Positions 50,327 through 60,062 are shown, numbered from the stretch's first letter. The stretch: 64,000 nt of DNA from Halomonas citrativorans (GCF_900163645.1 NZ_FUKM01000046.1:1-64000), one strand, 5' to 3'. Numbers and translations: made by a program. The notes: generated from the letters alone by a model not told the origin.

Positions 50327-51203
50327 ACCGCCGCCCTTCCAGGGCGGCGAGCGCCACCCCACTGAGCATCAAGGGAAGCGCCAGCAAGAAATTACTCGAT
50401 ACCGGAATACCGAACAGCACCCAGTCGGCCGCTACTGGCCAAATCAGCGCAATGTACTCAAACGGTGCAAGCCGCGATGCCTCGGCATAGCGAAGTGCCA
50501 GCGTCATGGCAATATGCGCCGCACCACCAAACAGCCCCGAGAGCACCAACAGCCAAAGGGCCTTTGTATCCAGCGCTGCCCACCCCAACGGCAGCGTGGC
50601 CAACCCCGCAAGCGCAGACACCAAAATAAAGTAAAAGGCGATAGAAGCTGCTGTTTCAGTACGTGAAATACGCCTAACGGTAAGCAACGCCCCTGCCGTT
50701 AAAAGTGCGCTTAGCGCGCCCAACACATAGCCGGTCATCTGGCCACTTTCAGAGCTGGCACTAAGGCCAGGCAGCACTAGCACCGCCATACCGGCAAGCG
50801 CCAACAAAATGGCCCCAGCGCGATAAAACGAGAACCGCTCACCCAGCAATAACACCCCGCCCACCGCCATAAACACCGGCGTTAGCTGAGCCAACAGCGT
50901 TGCCTCGGCAACGGGCAGCAGTGCGACCGCCGCAAACGAGGCAAACATCGCCGCCGCCCCCAACCCCGAACGCAGCGCATGGCCCAACGGACGACGCGTC
51001 GCCAGCCCCCCCGGGAACTCCCGACGAATCATCAGAAAAACCATAATCGGCAACAGCGCAAACAACGAGCGGAAAAACACCGACTGCCCCACCGGCACTT
51101 CATCACTCACCGCTTTAATACATACCAGCATGCCGGTAAACAGCAGACCGGAAAGAACTCTGAGCCAAATGCCCAACGTGGGCTTGTCCTGCAAGCTATC
51201 CAT
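50304..51203 (-). CDS. EamA/DMT family transporter
   Basis: A 299-aa membrane protein with ten predicted helices in two EamA repeats (about 12-140 and 155-285). It belongs to the drug/metabolite transporter superfamily. FRSLFALLPIMVFLMIRRE and LLAQLTPVFMAVGGVLLLGERFS are typical of the first repeat. ALRYAEASRLAPFEYIALIWPVAADW is typical of the second. The substrate is unknown. It is convergent with the iron ABC operon with a 23-base overlap, and divergent genes are absent, so it is likely monocistronic. Confidence 0.87.
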   Translation of the reverse strand: MDSLQDKPTLGIWLRVLSGLLFTGMLVCIKAVSDEVPVGQSVFFRSLFALLPIMVFLMIRREFPGGLATRRPLGHALRSGLGAAAMFASFAAVALLPVAEATLLAQLTPVFMAVGGVLLLGERFSFYRAGAILLALAGMAVLVLPGLSASSESGQMTGYVLGALSALLTAGALLTVRRISRTETAASIAFYFILVSALAGLATLPLGWAALDTKALWLLVLSGLFGGAAHIAMTLALRYAEASRLAPFEYIALIWPVAADWVLFGIPVSSNFLLALPLMLSGVALAALEGRRFRQLLRR

Positions 51204-51225
51204 TACGCTTTATGTTCCTTAAACG

Positions 51226-51253
51226 TCAAAAACCCCCGGCCTGGGCCGAGGGT
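51226..51253 (-). terminator. terminator after dnaJ
   Basis: On the minus strand ACCCTCGGCC and GGCCGGGGGT form a stem with one wobble and a tight loop, followed by TTTTTGACG. It lies about 48 bases after the dnaJ stop. Confidence 0.8.
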
Positions 51254-51301
51254 CTACGGAACCTAACATTGTACAATTACGTTAGGGCAGTCACACCAAA
51301 A

Positions 51302-52453
51302 TCAGGGCTTCATCTCTTCAAAGAACTTCTTAACGCTGTCGAAGAAGCCAGTTTTCTTGGGTGAGTGGCTATTGCTGCCTTCCAGGCTTTCCTGGAATTT
51401 ACGCAGCAAATCGCGCTGCTCTTCACCCAGGTTGACCGGGGTTTCGATAACGACTTTGCAGAGCAGGTCGCCCGGCGCACCACCGCGCACTGGCTTGACA
51501 CCTTTGCCGCGTAGACGGAAGAGTTTGCCGGTTTGCGTCTCCGGTGGAATCTTCAGCTTCACACGGCCATCCAGCGTAGGCACTTCAAGCTCGCCACCCA
51601 GCGCTGCATCAACAAAGTTGATCGGTACGTCGCAGTGCAGGTTTTTACCATCGCGCTGGAAGATATGGTGCGCTTTGATAGAAACTTGAACGTAAAGGTC
51701 GCCCGCTGGGCCACCATTAACGCCGCTTTCGCCTTCGCCGTTCAGACGAATACGATCACCGGTATCAACACCCGGCGGAATCTTCACAGAGAGCGTACGC
51801 GTTTCACGCACACGGCCTTCGCCGTTACATTTGTGGCACGGCACTTTGATGTGCTGGCCGCTACCGTGACAGGTCGGGCAGGTTTGCTGTACCGCGAAAA
51901 AGCCCTGCTGCATACGCACTTGGCCGTGGCCATGACACGTGGGGCAGGTTTCCTTGGAAGAACCTGGCTCAGCGCCATCGCCATCACAGCGGTCACACTC
52001 AATGTGGCGTGGTACACGGATGTCGACAGTGGTACCGGCTACCGCACTCTCAAGGTCCAACTCCAGGTTGTAGCGAAGGTCGGAGCCACGTGCGGGCGCA
52101 TTAGGACCACGACGGCGGCCGCCGCCCGCGCCACCGAAAATATCACCAAACACATCGCCGAAGATGTCGCTAAAGTCACCCGCGCCACCGCCACCGAAAC
52201 CGCCGCCGCCAAAGCCACCGCCCTGACCATCAACACCGGCATGACCAAACTGGTCGTACGCCGCACGTTTTTCGCCATCGCTAAGCACTTCGTAAGCTTC
52301 TGACACTTCGCGGAATTTTTCCGAGGCAGTATCATCGTCCGGGTTTCGATCAGGGTGGAATTTTTGCGCCAGGCGGCGGTAGGCCTTTTTGATCTCTTTC
52401 TGATCGGCCCCTTTATCGACACCCAGGACTTCGTAATAATCGCGTTTGGACAT
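51302..52453 (-). CDS. dnaJ: chaperone protein DnaJ
   Basis: DnaJ delivers substrates to DnaK and stimulates its ATPase. The 383-aa protein has the J domain with HPD (KFHPDRN, about 33-35) and a Gly/Phe-rich linker (about 75-125). Four zinc-binding repeats follow ([36 protein letters not shown]; about 148-212), then the C-terminal substrate domains. It completes the grpE-dnaK-dnaJ operon. Confidence 0.97.
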   Translation of the reverse strand: MSKRDYYEVLGVDKGADQKEIKKAYRRLAQKFHPDRNPDDDTASEKFREVSEAYEVLSDGEKRAAYDQFGHAGVDGQGGGFGGGGFGGGGAGDFSDIFGDVFGDIFGGAGGGRRRGPNAPARGSDLRYNLELDLESAVAGTTVDIRVPRHIECDRCDGDGAEPGSSKETCPTCHGHGQVRMQQGFFAVQQTCPTCHGSGQHIKVPCHKCNGEGRVRETRTLSVKIPPGVDTGDRIRLNGEGESGVNGGPAGDLYVQVSIKAHHIFQRDGKNLHCDVPINFVDAALGGELEVPTLDGRVKLKIPPETQTGKLFRLRGKGVKPVRGGAPGDLLCKVVIETPVNLGEEQRDLLRKFQESLEGSNSHSPKKTGFFDSVKKFFEEMKP

Positions 52454-52513
52454 GGGTCCTACGCCTCCTGGTTAACTATGCTCTTGATTAGGCGTCTTGA
52501 CCGCGGAAACAGC

Positions 52514-52537
52514 AACGCGGGAGTCTCCTCCCGCGTT
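52514..52537 (-). other. intergenic hairpin between dnaK and dnaJ
   Basis: AACGCGGGAG and CTCCCGCGTT form a perfect 10-bp stem with a 4-base loop. There is no U tract on the minus strand, so it is not a standard terminator. It may stabilise or mark processing of the dnaK-dnaJ mRNA and lower dnaJ output. Confidence 0.5.
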
Positions 52538-52564
52538 ACCTTCTTCCTTGGTAGAAAGAGGATG

Positions 52565-54496
52565 TTACGACTGCTTTTTATCGTCGTTGACTTCTTCGTA
52601 CTCGGCGTCAACCACGTCATCTTCCTGCTTGGTACTAGCATCTTCAGCACCTTCACCCGCCTGCTGAGCAGCTTCCGCCTGTTCGGCGTACATCTTCTGC
52701 GCCAGCTGACCAGACGCTTCGGTCAGTGCATCCAGTTTCTTCTGGATGTTGTCCGTGTCGTCAGTCTTGACGGCTTCTTCCAGCTCGCTGATGGCGGTTT
52801 CGATAGCCTGTTTCTCATCATCCGTCGCTTTGTCGCCCGCTTCTTGCACGGTTTTGCGCGTTGCGTGGATCATGCCATCGGCTTGGTTACGCAGCTGTAC
52901 CAACGCTTCGAATTTTTTATCTTCGTCAGCGTGGGCTTCAGCGTCGCGTACCATTTGATCGATCTCTTCATCCGTCAGACCGCTGGACGCTTTAATGACA
53001 ATCGACTGCTCTTTACCGGTCGCTTTGTCTTTGGCAGAAACGTTCAGAATACCGTTGGCGTCCAGGTCAAACGCCACTTCGATCTGCGGAACACCGCGCG
53101 GTGCAGGCGGAATATCAGACAAGTCGAAACGACCGAGCGACTTGTTCTGAGTCACTTGCTTACGCTCACCTTGAACGACGTGAATGGTCACGGCCGTCTG
53201 GTTGTCATCCGCCGTGGAGAAGGTTTGCGTCTTCTTCGTCGGGATGGTGGTGTTCTTGTCGATTAACGGCGTCATCACGCCACCCATCGTTTCGATACCC
53301 AGAGTCAGCGGGGTTACGTCCAGCAGCAGTACGTCTTTCACGTCGCCGCCCAGAACGCCACCTTGAATCGCTGCACCTACGGCAACCGCTTCGTCAGGGT
53401 TAACGTCTTTACGCGCTTCTTTACCGAAGAAATCAGCGGCTTTCTTCTGCACCATCGGCATACGTGTCTGGCCACCGACCAGGATCACTTCGTCGATTTC
53501 AGACGCAGACAGACCCGCATCTTTCAGCGCCATTTTGCAGGGCTCAAGTGAACGCTGAACCAGCTCTTCTACCAGCGATTCCAGCTTGGCACGAGTCACC
53601 TTAACGTTAAGGTGTTTCGGGCCAGTGTTGTCAGCCGTGATATAGGGCAGGTTAACGTCGGTCTGCTGGGCGCTTGAAAGTTCAATTTTGGCTTTTTCAG
53701 CGGCTTCTTTCAGACGCTGCATGGCCAGGTTGTCACCCGACAGATCAATACCGCTGTCAGACTTGAACTGGTCAACCAGGTAGTTGATCAGCGCCAAGTC
53801 GAAATCTTCGCCGCCCAGGAAGGTGTCGCCGTTGGTGGCGAGTACTTCAAACTGGGTTTCGCCTTCAACGTCGGCAATTTCGATGATCGAGATATCGAAC
53901 GTACCGCCACCCAAGTCATAAACGGCGATGGTTTTGTCACCGCGTGACTTGTCCATACCGTAGGCGAGTGCTGCTGCGGTCGGCTCGTTGATAATACGCC
54001 TAACGTCCAGCCCCGCGATGCGGCCTGCATCCTTAGTGGCCTGACGCTGGCTGTCGTTGAAGTAAGCCGGTACGGTGATGACCGCTTCCGTCACCGCTTC
54101 GCCGAGGTAATCTTCGGCGGTTTTCTTCATTTTCTTCAGCACTTCCGCACTTACTTGCGGCGGCGCCATTTTTTTACCTTTTACTTCTACCCATGCATCG
54201 CCGTTGTCAGCTTCAGCGATCTTGTAGGGCACCATCTTGATGTCTTTTTGAACAACATCGTCTTTAAAGCGACGGCCGATCAGACGCTTGATGGCGTAAA
54301 GCGTGTTTTCCGGGTTGGTAACGGCTTGGCGCTTGGCTGCCTGGCCTACCAGGGTTTCGCCGTCATCGGTGTAAGCGATGATCGAAGGCGTGGTACGGCC
54401 ACCTTCAGCATTTTCGATAACTTTAGCACTGTCGCCATCAAGTACTGCCACACAAGAGTTGGTAGTACCCAGGTCAATACCAATAATGCGTCCCAT
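52565..54496 (-). CDS. dnaK: chaperone protein DnaK (Hsp70)
   Basis: DnaK is the major ATP-dependent Hsp70. The 643-aa protein has the actin-like ATPase domain ([16 protein letters not shown] at the start, [57 protein letters not shown]) and the substrate-binding domain ([13 protein letters not shown]). The helical lid ends with the acidic [12 protein letters not shown] tail. It lies between grpE and dnaJ and has its own sigma-32-type promoter. Confidence 0.98.
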   Translation of the reverse strand: MGRIIGIDLGTTNSCVAVLDGDSAKVIENAEGGRTTPSIIAYTDDGETLVGQAAKRQAVTNPENTLYAIKRLIGRRFKDDVVQKDIKMVPYKIAEADNGDAWVEVKGKKMAPPQVSAEVLKKMKKTAEDYLGEAVTEAVITVPAYFNDSQRQATKDAGRIAGLDVRRIINEPTAAALAYGMDKSRGDKTIAVYDLGGGTFDISIIEIADVEGETQFEVLATNGDTFLGGEDFDLALINYLVDQFKSDSGIDLSGDNLAMQRLKEAAEKAKIELSSAQQTDVNLPYITADNTGPKHLNVKVTRAKLESLVEELVQRSLEPCKMALKDAGLSASEIDEVILVGGQTRMPMVQKKAADFFGKEARKDVNPDEAVAVGAAIQGGVLGGDVKDVLLLDVTPLTLGIETMGGVMTPLIDKNTTIPTKKTQTFSTADDNQTAVTIHVVQGERKQVTQNKSLGRFDLSDIPPAPRGVPQIEVAFDLDANGILNVSAKDKATGKEQSIVIKASSGLTDEEIDQMVRDAEAHADEDKKFEALVQLRNQADGMIHATRKTVQEAGDKATDDEKQAIETAISELEEAVKTDDTDNIQKKLDALTEASGQLAQKMYAEQAEAAQQAGEGAEDASTKQEDDVVDAEYEEVNDDKKQS

Positions 54497-54566
54497 AGCA
54501 AAAACCTCGAATTCAGTTGTATCAATACTTAAAACGTGTGCGGGATTTCCCGCGTGGTTGGCCTTT

Positions 54567-54594
54567 ATCTGGGGGCCGCCAGTGACTTTTCAAG
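54567..54594 (-). promoter_or_regulatory. sigma-32 heat-shock promoter for dnaK
   Basis: The minus strand carries CTTGAAA (54588-54594), a 13-base spacer and CCCCAGAT (54567-54574). The consensus is CTTGAAA-N13/14-CCCCATNT, so only one core base differs. It lies 71 bases upstream of dnaK inside the grpE-dnaK gap. Confidence 0.8.
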
Positions 54595-54625
54595 GGTTTT
54601 TTTACACTTTGCGTCACTAATCGGC

Positions 54626-55255
54626 TTAATTTGCCTTCTGACTGACCACAACCATCGCTGGGCGAACCAAACGCCCATTGAGCAGGTAACCTTTCTGCAT
54701 CACTTCCATTACGGTATTGGGTTCAAGCTCGGGGTTCGGCACCATCGCCATGGCTTCGTGCACTTGGGGGTCAAAGGGCTCGCCTTGGGGCTCAATGCTT
54801 TCAACACCAAATTTATTGAGCACCCCCAACTGCATATTGAGCGTCATGGAAACGCCCTCGCGGTGCGCCTCAGAGGCGCCGTCCTGCATGGATTCAAGCG
54901 CTTTTTCCAGGCTATCCACCACAGGCAGCAGCTCTTTTACAAATTTTTCCAAGGCAAACTTACGTGCCTTGTCCGCTTCCTGCTCGGCACGGCGGCGAAC
55001 ATTCTGAGCTTCAGCGGCGGCGCGCAACGCCTGGTCCTTGGCTTCTGCCAGGTTTTGCTCCAGCTCATTTACCTGAGCGGCTAGTACGTCGGCCTCGGGG
55101 TCGGCGAAGCTGCCTTCAAGCGGCGCTTCGTCGTTAATCAGGCCTTCCAGCTCCCCATCAATCAAGCGCTCTTCAGACTCTTGGTCCCTCATATCGGCTT
55201 CCCGCTCTTGGCGAGCGAGTTCGTCATCTAATGGAGTTTGCGGTTCTTTTGCCAT
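54626..55255 (-). CDS. grpE: nucleotide exchange factor GrpE
   Basis: GrpE releases ADP from DnaK and acts as a thermosensor. The 209-aa protein has an acidic, disordered N-terminus (about 1-60) and a long coiled coil ([24 protein letters not shown] onwards). The beta domain has the family motif [13 protein letters not shown] at the end. ATG 55255 follows AGGAG; an overlapping out-of-frame ATG five bases upstream was rejected. It is the first gene of the heat-shock operon. Confidence 0.95.
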   Translation of the reverse strand: MAKEPQTPLDDELARQEREADMRDQESEERLIDGELEGLINDEAPLEGSFADPEADVLAAQVNELEQNLAEAKDQALRAAAEAQNVRRRAEQEADKARKFALEKFVKELLPVVDSLEKALESMQDGASEAHREGVSMTLNMQLGVLNKFGVESIEPQGEPFDPQVHEAMAMVPNPELEPNTVMEVMQKGYLLNGRLVRPAMVVVSQKAN

Positions 55256-55358
55256 GCCATGCTCCTCAAAAGGGGTTCGGGCTTTGTCTGCCCAACACTG
55301 CTCATAAAAAATAATCAATAAATCAGTTTTAAAACAGCCCTAAACACGTATAGAGGCT

Positions 55359-55386
55359 ATATGGGGGCCATAAAAGCCATCTCAAG
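55359..55386 (-). promoter_or_regulatory. sigma-32 heat-shock promoter for grpE-dnaK-dnaJ
   Basis: The minus strand carries CTTGAGA (55380-55386), a 13-base spacer and CCCCATAT (55359-55366). The -10 matches CCCCATNT exactly and the -35 differs from CTTGAAA at one base. It lies about 100 bases upstream of grpE. Confidence 0.85.
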
Positions 55387-55413
55387 AGGAGCATTGAAGT
55401 CAGTTATCAACTA

Positions 55414-55429
55414 CTGTATAAAACAACAT
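55414..55429 (+). promoter_or_regulatory. LexA (SOS) box candidate for recN
   Basis: CTGTATAAAACAACAT fits the LexA consensus CTGT-N8-ACAG except for the final base. The internal AT-rich sequence is also typical. It lies 50 bases upstream of recN, a gene strongly SOS-induced in E. coli. Confidence 0.65.
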
Positions 55430-55478
55430 TTATTGGATAAGTATCCAGCTTCTGTGTCGCACCGCCTCAGGAGGCATC

Positions 55479-57152
55479 ATGCTTACTCAGCTAGCGATTC
55501 AAGATTACGCGATTGTCGACCGCCTTGAGCTTGACCTAACCCACGGCATGACGGCCATCACGGGGGAAACAGGTGCAGGCAAATCCATTCTTCTAGGCGC
55601 GCTGGGCCTGTGCCTTGGTGAGCGTGCCGATGCTGGCAGCGTACGCCACGGCTGCGAGCGCACCGACCTATCAGCGCGTTTCGACATTCAACACCTGCCC
55701 GCCGCCGTCGAGTGGCTCACAGCCCGCGAGCTCCCCACCGACGAATGCCTGCTGCGCCGTGTAGTGACCGCCAGTGGGCGTTCAAAAGCGTGGATTAACG
55801 GCCAGCCAGCGACCATCACGGACTTAAAATCGCTTGGCGAGCAGCTCATTCAAATTCATGGCCAGCATGCTCATCAAGCGTTAATGCGTGAAGAGGTGCA
55901 CCTGGCCCTGCTGGATGATTATGCCGGGCTACGGGAGGCTCGCCAGCAACTGGCAGAAACCTTCCACGAATGGCGCAATGCGCGACGACGGCTTAAAAAG
56001 CTCAGTGAAGAAGGTAGTGAAGTAGAAGCCAAGCGCCAACTGCTGCGCTACCAGGTTGAAGAGCTGGACCAGCTTGGCCTGGGTGAAGGCGAACTACAGA
56101 CGCTTGAAGAGGAGCAACTGACCCTTGCGCATGCCGAAGAGACGCTGCGTGAAACCCAGTTGGCTGCCGACTGCTGCGCCAGCGATGAAGGCGGCGCGCT
56201 GTCGCTTCTTAATCAAGCTTATGCACACTTAAGCGCCCTGCCGGGCAGCGATAAGGGCACGCTTGCTAATACGCTCGCCATGCTCAGCGATGCGCGCATT
56301 CAGGTGGAAGAGGCCGCAAGCGAGTTGCAGCACTTTGCCAGCAGCACCGAGCTCGACCCAGAGCGCCTGATGTGGGTGGAAGAGCGTTTGACTGACATAC
56401 ACCGCATTGCGCGCAAGCATCATGTCGCGCCTGAAGAAATATGCGCCTTGCATAGCGCGCTTCAACGTGAAGTGGCGCAGCTTGAAACCAGCGATGAAGA
56501 TCTTGAAGCGCTGAGCGGTCAGGTCGCCGAGTACCGTGAGCGCTACCGCAGCGAAGCCAAGAAAATCAGCGATGCCCGTCAAAAAGCTGCCCTACGGCTG
56601 GGTAAAGAAGTTCAGCAGCAGCTAGCCTTTTTGGCCATGGGTAAGGCTCGCTTTGAAGTGGCCGTTGCTTCGCGTGAAACACCTACGCCTGAAGGGCTGG
56701 ATAGCGTACAGTTTTTGATCAGCGCCAATCCAGGCCAGCCTGCTCGCCCGCTAGCCAAAGTTGCCTCTGGGGGTGAGCTTTCGCGTATCAGCCTGGCGAT
56801 TCAGGTGGTGGCCGCCTCGCATTCGACGATCCCAAGCCTGGTGTTTGACGAAGTGGATGTGGGTATTTCAGGCGCCACGGCGGAAATTGTCGGCCAGTTA
56901 TTGCGCAAGTTAGGACAGAACGGCCAGGTAATGACCGTGACGCACCTGCCCCAGGTGGCCGCACAGGCGCATCAGCACCTGCATATTGAAAAGCGTGCCA
57001 AGCGAGATTCTACGCGTACCTATATGGCCTTGCTGGACGAGCGGGGGCGCATCAGCGAGCTTGCGCGCATGCTGGGCGGGGTCACGCTCTCTGACCAAAC
57101 ACTGGCTCATGCCCAGGAAATGCTGCATGCCAGCCAGCGCCTGCCTCATTAA
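55479..57152 (+). CDS. recN: DNA repair protein RecN
   Basis: RecN is an SMC-like ATPase in double-strand break repair. The 557-aa protein has an N-terminal ATPase half with Walker A GETGAGKS (about 28-35) and IQIHGQHAHQALM. A coiled-coil central region (about 150-390) follows. The C-terminal half has the signature KVASGGELSRISLAIQVV and Walker B LVFDEVDVGISG. VMTVTHLPQVAAQAHQHLHI is the His-loop. TCAGGAGG precedes the start. It is divergent from grpE, as in E. coli. Confidence 0.96.
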   Translation: MLTQLAIQDYAIVDRLELDLTHGMTAITGETGAGKSILLGALGLCLGERADAGSVRHGCERTDLSARFDIQHLPAAVEWLTARELPTDECLLRRVVTASGRSKAWINGQPATITDLKSLGEQLIQIHGQHAHQALMREEVHLALLDDYAGLREARQQLAETFHEWRNARRRLKKLSEEGSEVEAKRQLLRYQVEELDQLGLGEGELQTLEEEQLTLAHAEETLRETQLAADCCASDEGGALSLLNQAYAHLSALPGSDKGTLANTLAMLSDARIQVEEAASELQHFASSTELDPERLMWVEERLTDIHRIARKHHVAPEEICALHSALQREVAQLETSDEDLEALSGQVAEYRERYRSEAKKISDARQKAALRLGKEVQQQLAFLAMGKARFEVAVASRETPTPEGLDSVQFLISANPGQPARPLAKVASGGELSRISLAIQVVAASHSTIPSLVFDEVDVGISGATAEIVGQLLRKLGQNGQVMTVTHLPQVAAQAHQHLHIEKRAKRDSTRTYMALLDERGRISELARMLGGVTLSDQTLAHAQEMLHASQRLPH

Positions 57153-57193
57153 GAGCTTTATCAAATCACGTTTTAATTAACGGCACGCAAAAT

Positions 57194-57240
57194 ACCCCCA
57201 TGCTGCTCCCTGTAACAAGGAGCGGCATGGGGGTTTCGTC
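57194..57240. terminator. bidirectional terminator between recN and fur
   Basis: A 16-bp stem (57194-57209 with 57219-57234; one wobble) and a 9-base loop are followed by TTTCGTC on the plus strand and ATTTTGCG on the minus strand. It serves the convergent recN and fur genes. Confidence 0.85.
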
Positions 57241-57267
57241 GCGGCCAAAACAGGTTTGCGGGAAACC

Positions 57268-57720
57268 CTATTTTTTATTGATCGACACGTTAACCTGGCG
57301 CGTTACGTCCGACCCGCGAGGGCGTACGTAAAGTACCAGAGCGTGATCGACAAGCTCGTAGCCGTGCTCTTCTGCAATTTCTTGCTGGCGTCGTTCAATG
57401 ATGTCATCAAGAAACTCGATGATTTCACCACTTTCCAAACACACCATATGGTCGTGATGGTCTTCTTGCGTCATCTCAAAGACAGCGTGGCCACCGTCAA
57501 AATTATGACGAATTACCAAACCTGCTGATTCAAATTGCGTCAGCACGCGGTAAACGGTTGCCAAGCCAACATCCTCGCCCGCATCAATCAGTGTTTTATA
57601 CACTTCTTCTGCGCTAAGGTGGTGTTGACCCGAAGCATTTTCGAGAATCTGAAGGATCTTGACGCGCGGCAGGGTCACTTTCAGCCCGGCTTTGCGCAGT
57701 TCATGGTTCTGATCGGCCAT
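57268..57720 (-). CDS. fur: ferric uptake regulator Fur
   Basis: Fur is the iron-responsive repressor. The 150-aa protein has a winged-helix DNA-binding domain (LPRVKILQILENA; VGLATVYRVLTQFESAGLV) and the metal site HHDHMVC (about 88-94). Only Cys94 of the usual zinc Cys pair is present; the second is Ser97, and the C-terminal CxxxxC is also absent. This is the Pseudomonas type of Fur. ATG 57720 was chosen because the 56 upstream codons overlap bamE and are not Fur-like. It is divergent from bamE, a widely conserved pair. Confidence 0.96.
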   Translation of the reverse strand: MADQNHELRKAGLKVTLPRVKILQILENASGQHHLSAEEVYKTLIDAGEDVGLATVYRVLTQFESAGLVIRHNFDGGHAVFEMTQEDHHDHMVCLESGEIIEFLDDIIERRQQEIAEEHGYELVDHALVLYVRPRGSDVTRQVNVSINKK

Positions 57721-57792
57721 GGTTGCTCTTCGCAGTAACAGGTTAGGTCGGGTATGATCGACCGAAACCACGATAGTGAAGAACAGGTCCAA

Positions 57793-58263
57793 ATGCAAAA
57801 ATTGACTCGCATCATTACGCTTTCCGTTGCCCTTACTGTTGTAAGTGGCTGTAGTTACGTCGGTGTTTACAAACGTGACATCCCACAAGGCAACCTGGTA
57901 ACCGAAGAAATGGTTAGCCAGCTTCAGCCGGGCATGACGCAGGAGCAGGTCACCTACGTTATGGGCCGCCCTTTGTTGGAAGCCCCGTTTGATTCAAACC
58001 AGTGGGATTACGTCTATCGATTGGACGAAGCGTACGGTGGCGTTGTACAGCGACGCGTCACACTTACTTTTGACCCGATGGGCCGCTTAGCCAACGTTCA
58101 GCAGCAGGGCGATTTTTCCACCGATCTCCCGCTAAGCACCGACTCCAGCCTGGGGCCTGCCGTTGAAGGCGCTGACCCGCTGAATACTCTTCCTCAGGAG
58201 AATATAAGCACGCAAACACCGGAGACAGCACCCGCACCTCAGCCCGTATTGCGCGCTGAGTAA
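57793..58263 (+). CDS. bamE: outer membrane assembly lipoprotein BamE
   Basis: BamE (SmpA/OmlA) is a lipoprotein of the BAM complex that inserts outer-membrane beta-barrel proteins. The 156-aa protein has a lipoprotein signal with lipobox VVSGC (Cys20). It is followed by YKRDIPQGNLVTEEMVSQLQPGMTQEQV and VMGRPLLEAPFDSNQWDYVYR. A Pro/Thr-rich tail extends beyond the usual 110-120 residues. ATG 57793 is right before the signal peptide. It is divergent from fur with 72 bases between. Confidence 0.94.
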   Translation: MQKLTRIITLSVALTVVSGCSYVGVYKRDIPQGNLVTEEMVSQLQPGMTQEQVTYVMGRPLLEAPFDSNQWDYVYRLDEAYGGVVQRRVTLTFDPMGRLANVQQQGDFSTDLPLSTDSSLGPAVEGADPLNTLPQENISTQTPETAPAPQPVLRAE

Positions 58264-58268
58264 CAACG

Positions 58269-58580
58269 TTACTGGCCGCTTGCTTGGCGTTTGGCACGTT
58301 CCAGGCGGGCGGCTTTAGGGTCGATCTCAAGCGGGCGATATACTTCGACACGATCACCGGTGCGCAATGTTTGCGTCTCGGGGTTGCGTAGCGCTTTGCC
58401 AAAAATACCCAGCGGCGCCTTGTTGAACGTATCTTCGGGCAATTCCGGAAACAGTTGAGGCAGGTTAGCAAGCGCTACCGCCTGCCGGGCAGTGGTGCCC
58501 TCAGGTACTTCCAGCGCCACTAGGCGCTGTTTGGCAGGCAATGCGAAGGCGACCTCTACCTGAAGGCGATCACCGTCCAT
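58269..58580 (-). CDS. rnfH: RnfH family ubiquitin-like protein
   Basis: A 103-aa protein of the RnfH (UPF0125) family, a beta-grasp fold of unclear function that is commonly encoded beside ratA. Features are LQVEVAFALPAKQRLVALEVPEGTTARQA, the core FGKALRNPETQTLRTGDRVEVYRPL and a basic end ERAKRQASGQ. ATG 58580 overlaps the ratA end by 11 bases, so translation is probably coupled. It converges on bamE with five bases between stops. Confidence 0.9.
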   Translation of the reverse strand: MDGDRLQVEVAFALPAKQRLVALEVPEGTTARQAVALANLPQLFPELPEDTFNKAPLGIFGKALRNPETQTLRTGDRVEVYRPLEIDPKAARLERAKRQASGQ

Positions 58581-59004
58581 ACAGCTCGTCAGCACGCTTA
58601 GTGAAAGCGTCTACCAATTGACCGGCTATTTGCTGGAACAATCGACCAAAGGCCATGCTAAGCAGGCGACTGGCAAACTCAAACTCCATTTCCAGACTCA
58701 CCTTGCAAGCATCATCTCCCATCGGAGTGAACCGCCAGTGGCCTTTCAAGCGCTTAAATGGCCCTTTTACCAGCGACATCTCGATTTGCTCGGGGGCAAA
58801 CAGGTCGTTACGTGTAGTGATCGTTTGCTCTATCCCCGCACGGCCCAGCGTCATTTCCCCAATTAAATGGGTGGCGTCACGCTCTACCAGACGCGCCTGA
58901 CGACAGCCTGGTAAAAACTCGGGATAGTGTTCGAAATCGTTGACCAGATCGAACATTTGCTGGGGGGTGTGCCGCACCAGGGCGGAACGATTGACGGTTG
59001 GCAT
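58570..59004 (-). CDS. ratA: ribosome association toxin RatA / polyketide cyclase-like START protein
   Basis: A 144-aa START/COQ10-type lipid-binding-fold protein. In E. coli RatA (PasT) was reported to block 70S formation; in other bacteria the family is linked to ubiquinone binding, so the label is by family. Motifs are VRHTPQQMFDLVNDFEHYPEFLPGC, GPFKRLKGHWRFTP and a C-terminal helix MAFGRLFQQIAGQLVDAFTKRA. ATG 59004 follows GGAGAGG. It is divergent from smpB, as in E. coli. Confidence 0.92.
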   Translation of the reverse strand: MPTVNRSALVRHTPQQMFDLVNDFEHYPEFLPGCRQARLVERDATHLIGEMTLGRAGIEQTITTRNDLFAPEQIEMSLVKGPFKRLKGHWRFTPMGDDACKVSLEMEFEFASRLLSMAFGRLFQQIAGQLVDAFTKRADELYGR

Positions 59005-59130
59005 TGACCTCTCCGCTGACTTCACAGTGCCCAAAGCGTATCATGGGAAACATTTATTCAGACCTTGAATGGTATCACGCCTCCCCATATAACGAAGGGG
59101 GTGCCACCGACAGATTATAGATGAGGTTTC

Positions 59131-59622
59131 ATGGCCACTAAGAAAGGTAACAGCAAGGGCCCCGGCAGCAGCGTTATTGCCCAGAACAAGAAGGCAAGAT
59201 TCGAATACCATATCGATGAGACCTTTGAAGCGGGTTTGGCACTCGCCGGCTGGGAAGTCAAAAGCCTGCGTGCGGGTAAAGCTCAGCTTACCGACACCTA
59301 CATTCTGGTGCGTAACGGCGAGGCATTCCTGCTTGGCAGCCACATCATGCCGCTTAATACAGCAAGCACTCATGAAATTGCCGACCCTACGCGCACGCGC
59401 AAACTACTGCTGCATCGTAAAGAAATCGCCAAAATCTTTTCGATTACCCAAGACAAGGGCCACACCTGCGTGCCGCTCAAGCTCTATTGGAAGCGCAATA
59501 AAGTGAAGTGCGAATTGGCGTTGGTGACCGGTAAACAGCTACATGACAAGCGGGCGACAGAAAAAGATCGTGACTGGAGCCGTCAAAAAGGACGAATTAT
59601 GCGGGAACATAACAAGGCTTAA
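59131..59622 (+). CDS. smpB: SsrA-binding protein SmpB
   Basis: SmpB binds tmRNA and carries it to stalled ribosomes. The 163-aa protein has the beta-barrel core ([47 protein letters not shown]). The basic C-terminal tail ([22 protein letters not shown]) mimics mRNA in the A site. A slightly longer basic N-terminus [14 protein letters not shown] is present. tmRNA, its partner, starts 45 bases downstream. Confidence 0.97.
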   Translation: MATKKGNSKGPGSSVIAQNKKARFEYHIDETFEAGLALAGWEVKSLRAGKAQLTDTYILVRNGEAFLLGSHIMPLNTASTHEIADPTRTRKLLLHRKEIAKIFSITQDKGHTCVPLKLYWKRNKVKCELALVTGKQLHDKRATEKDRDWSRQKGRIMREHNKA

Positions 59623-59667
59623 CTGGTCAATCAGGTGTGAGCACGTTAGAATGCTCATCTGAAATAA

Positions 59668-60046
59668 GGGGGCGACATGGTTTCGACGCCGGTGACAACC
59701 CTTGCGGTGCATGCCGAGAGCGTGATGTATCTCGTAAATCCCACATCACGAAAAAATAGTCGCAAATGACGAAAACTACGCTCAAGGCGCGCTAGCAGCT
59801 TAAACTGTTAGCTTCTTGTCTGGCCCCAAGGTGATGTGCCTATTCATCATTGAGGGGATACGAGCTAAAGCTGATAGGACCGCGTTTGGTGGTGTCTTCT
59901 CGCCAAGCGTTAAACTTTAGAAGGCTCGCGTTGCTGAATCCTGATCGTCGGAGTCAGTGGCGTTAAAACAAATGACGGAATCTAAGCATGTAGAGCCAAT
60001 AGGCGCGTGCTGGCGGACGCGGGTTCAATTCCCGCCGCCTCCACCA
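59668..60046 (+). ncRNA. ssrA: transfer-messenger RNA (tmRNA)
   Basis: The roughly 379-nt RNA begins GGGGGCGACATGGTTTCGACG and ends GGGTTCAATTCCCGCCGCCTCCACCA-type sequence. 5' GGGGGCG pairs with CGCCTCC, and the CCA is encoded. The resume codon GCA (59762) opens the tag frame GCA AAT GAC GAA AAC TAC GCT CAA GGC GCG CTA GCA GCT TAA. This encodes ANDENYAQGALAA, with the stop at 59801-59803. The tag marks stalled proteins for ClpXP-type proteases. Pseudoknot regions follow. It lies next to smpB. Confidence 0.97.
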
Positions 60047-60062
60047 GACACCCCTACAAATC

